64,000 nt of DNA from Henckelia pumila (taxonomy: Eukaryota; Streptophyta; Magnoliopsida; Lamiales; Gesneriaceae), in the NCBI RefSeq assembly GCF_033568475.1, contig NC_133122.1, forward strand, positions 146,272,861 through 146,336,860. The letters run 5' to 3'. Under the pieces are notes generated by a model. That model saw only the letters and a program-made list of their open reading frames with translations, had not been told where the DNA came from and ran no database searches. Positions 55,484-64,000 of the stretch are shown in pieces (within the stretch, counting starts at the first letter, position 1; every line of letters begins with the position of its first letter). A program made the position numbers and the translations under genes.

Positions 55484-56758
55484 ATTGTTACTAATGCATT
55501 GCTATTATCAATATTACTACACTGAGGAACACATAAGGCTTCTACACTTAGGGAGAGTTGTTTTATTGCGGCACTTTTGAGCTTGTATTTGAATTGATGA
55601 ATTTAAGTCGTGATTTCAAATCTAAATTAAAATATATAACAGATTCATTAGTTTGTTTGGGAAATTCATTTGATAATAGGTTTTAAATTTTTAATTAACT
55701 AGTTACGTTTGTGCATCAATAATATGAATTTCAAATTCATTTAAATATGAAGTAATTTTTCCTTCAAATACTTTCTGAATCCAAACCATTCGATCCAAAT
55801 GCAACGTATATATCTGGTCTCTTTTATTTAATACACAAACCGTAGGGCTAAATACCTTAATTAAGGTTGTTTGGATGGAAGTACTATTTCAAATTCATGT
55901 GTTTTAAATGTATTTTATTTTGGTGTTTAGAAAAGTAAGATTATAAACTTCAAATCAATATCTTTCATGCTTATGTAATATTTAATGTTAATTACGATAT
56001 ATTTCAAGTTCGTCAAATAATAGTGTCGTTTGAAATCCATTCTACATTATATAACCAATATGTAAATAACTAAAGTGCGAATTTAAGATTTAATATATTA
56101 TTTTATTGTTTAAAATAAAATTATAATCGAAATCTATAAATCTAAAATCTAAGCGCAACCTAAATTTTAAACTCATCTATGTTGAGGCCAGGGAGCATGG
56201 AGTTTGAAGGATACTTTTTCCTTATAAGTTTTTTTTTCTTTTTCTTTTTTTAAAAAAATTTATTGATGAATCCTGCAGTGTTCTTGATCTTCTTTGCAAA
56301 CCTTTTATTTTGTTTTGTTTTGTTTTTTTAAATGACTTCATTGTGACAACATGCATTTGATTTTGATGCAACTTACTCTCACATCTTTGTTATTTTTATA
56401 AAATTTACAAATTAAATATTCAAAGGTTTGTTGTCACACAAAACCTTAAGCCACTACGTACCTCCATCAAAACCAAGTTTAAAAACAAATCCAAAAATCA
56501 ATAAGTGCAAAAGAAGTGGGTTGTTTAGCATACTAAAATACATGGAAAAATAACACCTCATGTCCATTTAAATATTCTTTTAAATACTTACGCATTCGAG
56601 TGAAGAATTTCTCATTTATAAGAATTTAAAATAAAACTTCTATCACCTGTATAATATTTATTAAAATAAGTACTTAAGTTGTGCTACCATCCTAATATTA
56701 TATTATTAAATTAATTTTTTTTAATTCTAATCATGACGGTATTATATGAGTAATATGA
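55484..56758. other. AT-rich intergenic DNA
   Basis: I see no gene. Segments such as TTGTTTGGATGG resemble ends of foldback MITEs but no full element could be bounded. Confidence 0.5.
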
Positions 56759-57607
56759 CATGGTGTTTGGGTGAGCTTTTAAGCTCTTAAAAACAGCTTA
56801 TAAGCTGTTTTGGAGCTTTTAAGCTCTCTAAAACTGTTTGGTAATTTTTTTTAAAAAAAATAGCTTATAAGCTGTCAAAATAAGCTGTTTGACAATTTAT
56901 AAGCTGTTTTTAAAAAAGTAGATACACTCCTACTTTTTAAGAAAAGATCTTATTTTAATATTTTGTTTTCCACTATTATCCTTTTATATTATCCTTTATA
57001 TATTTTTTTCAATTTCATAATATATTCAATTACAATTTTCTTTAACAATTTGTTATATATATTAAAATAATGTTTTGTTCCCGGTCAAAAAAATAATGTT
57101 TTGTTCTATAATTTTTTTATAATTTAAAAAACTAAACTATCGAGATACTATTTTAACATTAAATATTTTTAACTAAAATCAAAGCATACGATTTTTATAT
57201 ATTTAAATATAAAATAATATATATATAATTTTAAATAATTTTTTTTCTATCATTTTATTATAATTAAAAAAAAGCTATACTATCAAGATATTATTGAGTA
57301 ATTTTAAAATAATACATATATTATTTTTAAAAAAATTCATAGTGTAAGATTTATATAAATTACAATATAAAATAGTTTTTATTTAATTTTAACATTTATC
57401 ATAAAATTTTAAAATTATTTTTGTATATATATAATATTTACTTCACCTTCATATTATTATAATTTTTTGGTAATTTTGACAATAAAAAGATCTTATAAAG
57501 TCAAACGCATCAACATCTTTAATTTGTTTAAAATAAGTTTATCCAAATACTTTAACAACTTATTTTAAAATAAGACCTAACAGTTTATAAGCTCCTACAG
57601 CAATGGA
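56759..57607. repeat. Foldback element with AGCTTATAAGCT repeats
   Basis: The left end GGTGTTTGGGTGAGCTTTTAAGC holds many AGCTTATAAGCTG words. The right end holds AACAACTTATTTT and TTATAAGCTCC. The interior is AT-rich. A relative in inverse orientation lies at 59943-60842. Confidence 0.6.
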
Positions 57608-57889
57608 GAAATTTATCAAGATTTTTTTTGGTTTTTAAATATCCCAAAGTTAAAAATTAAAATTGCGTACATGAAAATATTTAAATGGAAATTATTTCAC
57701 CGCACATATGGTTAGTATGAAGAAGCAAATAAATTTGATTAAAAATAGATATTTCCAAATTGGCATTTCAAATAATAAAATTCAAATTGAGCATAAATAA
57801 AAATCCCAATTTCCAAATAACCATTTCAAATAATAAAAGTAAAATTGAGCACATGAAAGTTTTAAGCTAAAAAAAACAAAAACTCTTAT

Positions 57890-58050
57890 GAGATAGTTTC
57901 AATGGTCATTTTTTTGAGACGATTCTCTTATATAGGTTATTAGGTTATCCATTAAAAATTATTACATTTTATGCCAAAAATATTACTCATTATTATAAAT
58001 ATGGGTAGGGTTGATCCGTCTCACGGATGATACCGTCTCATAGGAGTGTT
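57890..58050. repeat. GTGAGACGG-type MITE, copy 5
   Basis: It ends GGTTGATCCGTCTCACGGAT and ACCGTCTCATAGG; the interior has GCCAAAAATATTACTC. Confidence 0.65.
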
Positions 58051-58106
58051 ACCTGCTAAAAAAACCTATGCACACCACTTACAATTGAAAATATATTTAC
58101 TAAAAA

Positions 58107-58425
58107 GTTGCAAATTTAAAAGATGGAAAAACAATTTTTTTGGTCAATTAACTTTTCAAAGTTTGGTTTTGATACACTAACTGTTAGTTTTCCGTTATTT
58201 TGGTCCAATAGATCATATATAGATGGCGTGAGTCACGTGACACCGGAAAATACTGACGTGACATTGGAAAATGCTAACATAACACCGAAAAATGCTGACG
58301 TGTCAAGCTGTCATATTCATCGATCAATTGAACCAAAATAACAGAAAATTATTATAAAAATTTAGTGCATTAAAACCAAATTTAAAAATTTAATGGACCA
58401 AAACAAAAAATGTACAAGTTAAAAA
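58107..58425. repeat. Palindromic MITE with an internal 21-bp tandem repeat
   Basis: Outer arms with TGGTTTTGATACACTAACT and its inverse TAGTGCATTAAAACCA flank about 3.5 units of a TGACGTGACACCGGAAAATGC-type repeat. A relative lies at ~61080-61320. Confidence 0.6.
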
Positions 58426-58864
58426 ACAAAAAAAAAAAACATTTTCCCTTAAATGTTATATGAGTTAATCTCAATTAAGATCACTGAAAGACAAACATAA
58501 AGAACTTAAATGGTTCTTTATAATATTGAACTTGTTTCCCAGTATTTATTTAAAACCGTTGAATCTCCTTTTCTTCAATTCATGTACCTATGAAACATTA
58601 TATCAAAATTCTACTAGCTCGTAAAGAACAAACTGAGTGGGGTTTATGGGGTACTCACCCAACTTTAAATTCATGGGTCCAACCATGAATTCGTTTTGTC
58701 ATAAGATGTCTGAATCACTCGTAGGCACTCCATGTTCTTTGTTTTTTTTTGTTTTTTTGTTTTTTGTTTTTTGAGTGTACTTCATGTTCTTTGTTCCTTG
58801 AGTATGTATATATAATTTTTTAAGTTGATGATTAATATTTTTTAACAAGTAATATTTAATTTTA

Positions 58865-59189
58865 GGGAAAATTGCATATATCACCCTTGTGAAATCCCGT
58901 GTTAGTTAATAACCCCCTGTAAAATTTTTTTAAGCTAATAACCCTCTGTGATTTTAGATTTGTAGCATACACACCCCTTCTGGCTAAAAAATGACGAAAA
59001 TACCCCTACATAAAATAAATGATAAATTAAATAGTTCATAAAAGTCAAGGGCATTTTCGTCATTTTATAGCCAGAAGGGGTGTGTATGCTACAAATCTAG
59101 AATCACAGGGGGTTATTAGCTTAAAATTTTTTCACAGGGGGTTATTAGCTAATACGAAATTTCACAAGGGTGATATATGCAATTTTTCC
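58865..59189. mobile_element. Mutator-type MITE, copy 2
   Basis: A perfect 9-bp duplication TTAATTTTA flanks it (58856-58864, 59190-59198). Terminal inverted repeats of ~140 bp are nearly perfect, from GGGAAAATTGCATATATC inward through AATAACCCCCTG and TAGCATACACACCCCTTCTG. The 9-bp duplication and long TIRs point to the Mutator superfamily. No coding capacity. Confidence 0.92.
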
Positions 59190-59439
59190 TTAATTTTATA
59201 ACGGCTTTATATATTTTTATCTTGTTAATCGATTTTATTTTTTTTATTTTCTAAATGTACATGGTTTTTCCCCTTATTTGATGTTTTTTTTTTTGAAAAA
59301 GTTCATGATGTTAGATCTCAGGTGAGCCCAACACACAGAGATTAGCCCATTCTGAGGAGTACCCCAAACACGCATGGTAATTTGGTGCAGATCGTTGTAT
59401 GGGTTAAAAATGTTCAAAGAAAGAGTTCAAATCTATGAA

Positions 59440-59612
59440 CATCGTCTTACAGTGCAATTGTGTGAAACAGACCGTAAATTTGATCGGATCATGAAAATGT
59501 ATTATTCTTTATGTCAATTTTTATTTTTATTATTATTGATATAATTAGGTCGATCTGCACATCTCACGAATAAAGATACATGAGATTGTTTCACGAGAGA
59601 TTACTAAAAAAC
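59440..59612. repeat. GTGAGACGG-type MITE, copy 6 (diverged)
   Basis: Recognised by ATCGTCTTACAGTGC at one end, AGGTCGATCTGCACATCTC and TGTTTCACGAGAGATTACT at the other. Confidence 0.5.
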
Positions 59613-59942
59613 GTATACCTCATTCATTAATCTTTATCATTTATTTGTTTATGCATAACAATAATCATAAAGGCTAAACACAAAAGTCATTAACTTTATG
59701 GGAAAACCCATATATGTTGTAGCCACGAATTTCAAGTTCATTTGATAATTTTTGGACAAGTTTATTTTCTATGAATGTGAAACCACTAATTTGTTAATTT
59801 ATATAATGGCAATCACCTAATATAAATGTCATTTCACGTTCATTCATCAAATTCCTTCCCAGATTAATTATTTTGTCCAAGTGCAACTTAAGTTTTTTTT
59901 TTCCTATTGACTTGTCTTATTTTGCGTTTTAATCTACTAAGA

Positions 59943-60842
59943 GGGTATTTGGCTAAGCTTATTAAAAATATTTTATAAGCTCTAAGAGTGTTGGGGTGCA
60001 ATAATTGTCTCTGTTGGGTAGAGCAATCGAACCATGACGCTTGGGCTGCTGTGCGGTTAAAAGATTTAAGTTACACCATTACCAACAGCTATAGTTTTTG
60101 GTAAAACGGCAAACGTTCGGTCCTACAATTGGTATCAGAGCCAAGGTCATGTGTTCGATTCTCATTGATTGCAAGGAGTGCAATTATTGAGAGGGTGATT
60201 GTTGGGCTGCTGTGCAGTTTAAAAGATTTGAGTTGCACTATTACCACCAGTAATAGCTTTTGGTAAAGCGGTAAGTGCTCGGTCCTACAAAGAGCTTATA
60301 AACTGTTACGATTTATTTTAAAAATAAGCTGTTAAAGTGTTTGGATGAACTTATTTTAAACGAATTAAAGAAGCTGATGTGTTTGACATTATAAGATCTT
60401 TTTATTGTCAAAATTATCAAAAATAGTATAATACTATGGATTTTATTTTAAAATAGTTTTAAAATTTTATCGTAAGTATTAAACCTATATTACAAAAAAA
60501 ATAAAAATATTTCATATTTTAATTTAAAAAAATTGATATTATTTGAAAATTTCATTTTTATAAATATTTAAATTTTTATAAGTGGAGGACATGATGGAGA
60601 ATTATGGAAATATAGAAGGTTATTTTGGATAAGTAAAATTTTAAAATATATATTTTTTTAAAAAAAATTAGGGTCATCCCGATTTTTTTAAAAACAACTT
60701 ATAAGCTGTCAAATATTTTTTTTGACCGTTTATACATAAGCTGTTTGACCAAATTATATTCAAACAAATTGAAAGAGCTTATAAGCTCTAAAACAATTTA
60801 AAATTATTTTGTGGAGCTTAAAAACTCAGTCAAACACCTTCT
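59943..60842. repeat. Foldback element holding a TRIM
   Basis: The right end (GAGCTTAAAAACTCAGTCAAAC) is the inverse of the 56759 copy's left end, and GACAGCTTATAAGTTG-type words repeat. The TRIM at 59989-60289 splits its left part. Confidence 0.6.
59989..60289 (+). mobile_element. Complete TRIM of family T
   Basis: A perfect 5-bp duplication AAGAG flanks it (59984-59988, 60290-60294). LTR1 is 139 bp (59989-60127). A perfect initiator-methionine primer site TGGTATCAGAGCC lies at 60130-60142. About 50 bp later comes a purine run (GAGAGGGTGA). LTR2 (~60199-60289) lacks ~47 bp of its left part. There is no coding capacity, so it depends on another element's enzymes. Confidence 0.92.
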
Positions 60843-60892
60843 AACTCAACAAATTTTGGTTTTGCCGTTATTTTGGGTTTCATAAAAAAAAC

Positions 60893-61070
60893 CTATGTGA
60901 GACTGTCTCACCAAATCAATTTTGTAACGCGGATCTCTGACTCGAACCAACTCATGAAAACCGATTATTTTTTATATCAAAATTATTACTTCTCATTATA
61001 GATATAGTTTGAGTCGACCTCTCTCACGGATATAGCCATGTGAGATCGTTTAACAAGAGATTTACTATTT
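60893..61070. repeat. GTGAGACGG-type MITE, copy 7
   Basis: It runs from TATGTGAGACTGTCTCACC to GGATATAGCCATGTGAGATC, with AACGCGGATCTCTGAC inside. Confidence 0.65.
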
Positions 61071-61079
61071 AGATTTTAG

Positions 61080-61320
61080 TCCACTAACTCAACAAACTTT
61101 GATTTAGTACACTAACTTTTACTTTTTTAACTATTTTGGTCTAATTACTGACACAATATCAGATCTGTCAAACAAATTTGGTGTCATGCATGTTAGCATT
61201 TTCTAATGTTTTTAGTATCATATCGACACAAATGATATTAAAACTAAAAAAAATTAAAGTTATTATACCAAAACTAAATTTTAATACATAGCATACGAAA
61301 CTCGAAATGTGATAAGTTAA
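61080..61320. repeat. Diverged relative of the 58107 palindromic MITE
   Basis: It shares TTTAGTCCACTAACTCAAC, TAACTATTTTGGTCTAATTA and the inverse ACCAAAACTAAATTTTAATA. Confidence 0.45.
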
Positions 61321-61515
61321 TAGTATTTTAATTAACAAAGGAACGTTACGTTAACAAACTTTTTCAAAGTGAAGCATCTACAAATAAAGAAGGTACGTAC
61401 GTAGAATAATTGTTAAGCCCTAGCCTTAACTTGCTTCTCTATGATAGCCCCAACCGTGACCCTAGTCCCTAGCTCAGAATCTTAAACTCTGTCATTCATG
61501 AGTATACTGGGGTCT

Positions 61516-61543
61516 GTAATTGTAATTGTAATTGTAATTGTAA
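61516..61543. repeat. (TGTAAT)n microsatellite
   Basis: About five perfect TGTAAT units. Confidence 0.85.
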
Positions 61544-63200
61544 TTTCAGTCGTATTTATTGCCGGTAATTTTGGTAATATATATTGTTAAATTTCAATTT
61601 TAATCATGTTTTTTCATCTCTAACAATTTTAGTCATTTTTATCAAGATTGTTGATAATACTACATTAATGTAACATGAGAAAAGACCAAAATTGGAGGAA
61701 AAAAAACAGATAACTAACTAAGACTGAATTTAACAATTTAAGTGATCCAAATCAATTAATTACAAGAAATTGTTGTATCATCACAAACAAATTGGTTGAC
61801 AGACTACTACTTATTTGTTCTATTTTCAATGCAATAAGATCTCTTTTTTCTTTTGATCGATAAAATAAAATAAAAAACTAGTTTTGATATATCCGAGATT
61901 ATGACGGTGCGACAATAATAATCGATGCCAAATATATTAAAAAAAAATTAGTCTCAAGTCTCGATGTGGTGCCTCGATTTATTTCCTCTTTCTTATCAAA
62001 CATCATTAAATAATTCTCCACTATCATGTTTATTTCCTACACTTAAAAAGTTAAGTATCTTGTCATTTGTAAGACGATGATCTCGTATATATTTATATAT
62101 ATGAGATATGATATGTCAATCCGATTTCTATATAAAATTAAAAACAATAATTTTTAAATATATTTTATAAATCGAATCGAATAAAAGATGAACGATACTA
62201 AAAAATTATTCTATAAAACGCCTCACATAAAATTTCATGTCATTTAAAATATTTGCATAGAGAGGACAAACAATTAAAGTGTATGGACCACTTCTTCACC
62301 CCAAACCCCTACCCTACCATACCAACAAATCTACCGCTATAAATAAAAGCAAAAAAAAAAATTTAAATTGAATGACTTTTTCTTATTTTTAGTTTTGAAA
62401 TTGGAAACACAACCACTAAAATTTTGGTGCGCCTTGGATAAATATTTTCAGATCGAAGTAATAGATTACAAATTATGCCAATGAGCTAAACTACATGAGA
62501 TAAATCATGTGCGACTAGGGGTGTAAGTGTGTAACCTATAGGATTTTTCATCGAGAGGGTAAAATAAACGCAGATAAAAATTTTTTGTCAAAAAAGTCAT
62601 TGTTAAAATAACATATAAAGAAATATAATACAACAAATATATCAAGAAAAATAAACGAAAAAAATTAGAGATATAAGAGGTAATATAAACACAATCAAAC
62701 AATTTCAGTAATTAAAAACAAAAAAACATATTAAACCAAAAATAAATTAACAAAGACTTTCAGGATTAAATTGAATATATAAAAACTATCAGATTTAAAT
62801 AAAATAATAACATATTCCACGAAATTTATATAAGATAAACTCAAAAATTACATCTAGAAAATGCCAGTATAAAATAAAGAAACTAAAAAAAGCCGTCAAA
62901 AGAAAATTGAAAAATTGTATAAAAACTTGATACTTTATTATGTTTATTAAACGTTTAAAAACTTACTTTAATATTCCAAATAAATATTATAGTGTTTAAA
63001 TTTTGGAACCTCGGCAAACTGCAAACGCTCCGTGCTCCACTCAATTCAAGAGGGAAAAAAGAAAGTCAAGTTTTAGGTTTTTTTTGGCTAAATTTTTTTA
63101 AAAATTTTAGTTTTTGAAATTCTCAACCTAAATTAAATTGAATAATATTTGATTTTTTTTCTAGACAAGTTAAAAAATATGATAAATATTCTATGAATAA
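61544..63200. other. AT-rich intergenic DNA
   Basis: No gene supported. A diverged GTGAGACGG-type fragment may lie at ~62075-62230. The minus-strand frame 62505-62702 is hydrophobic because it is AT-rich and has no family signature. Confidence 0.5.
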
Positions 63201-63206
63201 GTCGAA

Positions 63207-63433
63207 ATCTATAGAATAGATATTTACCGTGATCAAAATATATCTCGACAAGAAAATTTATTGATATGTGCTTATATGATATTATCAAGATATGATTTGA
63301 TATGCTTAATAGATTTGATATGCTTAATATCTATAGAATAGATATTTACCGTGATCAAAATATATCTCGACAAGAAAATTTATTGATATGTGCTTATATG
63401 ATATTATCAAGATATGATTTGATATGCTTAATA
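63207..63433 (+). repeat. 122-bp perfect tandem duplication
   Basis: ATCTATAGAATAGATATTTA... starts at 63207 and again at 63329. The 105 bp that can be compared are identical by eye. The unit contains its own 15-bp repeat of GATTTGATATGCTTAAT. Confidence 0.9.
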
Positions 63434-64000
63434 AAGTTTTATTTCTATTTACAATTGTTTCCTTATTCATGCAGGACTCTATTCATATGGAAATCAATAA
63501 CTTACCTTGGATTCAAATCTATTTAGAGGGGATTTCCGCGCACAAGTTAGGAGAGTTTCAGACGACAATTCACAGAGCATTCATTGAAGAATTCCGTTCG
63601 TGAAGTTGAAGGTCGCTGAAGCCGAATTTTTCAATCATCGTTATTGATTGTCCCCGTGCTGTCGTTGGTGTTGAAGACATCGAAGACAACACTTAGTGCA
63701 TAGGATTGTTCAAATATATTTTCTGTTTCTTCAAATTTAAACTACGGGAGTTGCATTTATATATTTTATACTATGATTATTTAGGATGCAAGTTTGATTT
63801 CGTTGAGAAATTTAAGATTTATTGATTTTTCGTAAAATCACTAGTATTGATTTGTAAGACCGATATTCTATTTTCTAGTAATATTTAGTCCTAAGACACC
63901 AACCCGCACGAGTTTTTATACTCGTGCAAAATTATTTGCTTGTGTTATTTATTTAAACTTTAATTTCCAATGCATTATGTTGTCTCTTATGTTGTAACAT
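63434..64000 (+). other. Possible LTR-like sequence at the window edge
   Basis: GAGGGGATTTCCGCGCACAAG and a stem-forming CCCGCACGAGTTTTTATACTCGTGC resemble R-U5 regions of plant LTRs. The matching end lies outside the window, so this is a weak call. No protein frame is supported. Confidence 0.3.

Noticed and set aside
59989..60289. Family T as a Cassandra TRIM
   Set aside because: Some words near GACGCTTGGGC and GTTGCACC recall 5S rRNA, but the ordered 5S promoter boxes are absent and LTR ends differ.

Overview
This is plant nuclear DNA: AT-rich, intron-containing and dominated by nested transposable elements. The conserved-ORF retroelement at 30.6-37.1 kb resembles, from memory, a protein family abundant in Gesneriaceae/Lamiales genomes such as Dorcoceras. 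That placement is an inference; the eudicot retroelement types fit it. I find only one convincing host gene.

Layout. 1-1793: tail of a Tekay-like Ty3/gypsy polyprotein and its 3' LTR (family A). 1.8-12.6 kb: AT-rich intergenic DNA with a LINE remnant, two tRNA-derived SINEs, several palindromic MITEs and a miniature LTR element split by a hAT MITE. 12.6-18.7 kb: a near-intact Ty1/copia element with identical 157-bp LTRs and a perfect target-site duplication, inside an older foldback repeat. 20.15-23.10 kb: a seven-exon bHLH gene of the LRL (bHLH66/69/82) type. 26.0-29.0 kb: a 5'-truncated LINE holding a solo LTR (family B), next to which a family A solo LTR inserted. 29.0-39.3 kb (minus strand): a degraded retroelement with gag and an extra large ORF of unknown function, split by a family C LTR and a family A solo LTR. 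39.3-40.0 kb: four 211-bp-spaced copies of a TRIM LTR (family T). 42.0-48.9 kb: another T copy split by a CACTA element that carries exon fragments of three host genes (VPS26, arginyl-tRNA synthetase, a cysteine-rich receptor-like kinase) and a family C solo LTR. 49.9-55.5 kb: two SIRE-like LTRs (family E), one holding an Athila/Tat-like solo LTR (family F), and a T solo LTR. 55.5-64 kb: AT-rich DNA with foldback MITEs, a Mutator-type MITE, a complete TRIM T and a recent 122-bp tandem duplication.

The window is mostly an insertion record. Perfect target-site duplications fix many element boundaries, and nesting gives relative ages. Most LTRs are solo, so LTR-LTR recombination has removed internal regions. 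The bHLH gene is the only locus likely to make a host protein. The most unusual items are the multi-gene-capturing CACTA element, the TRIM family with its tandem array, the extra-ORF retroelement, and short palindromic motif clusters shared in concept, not sequence, by unrelated LTR families.
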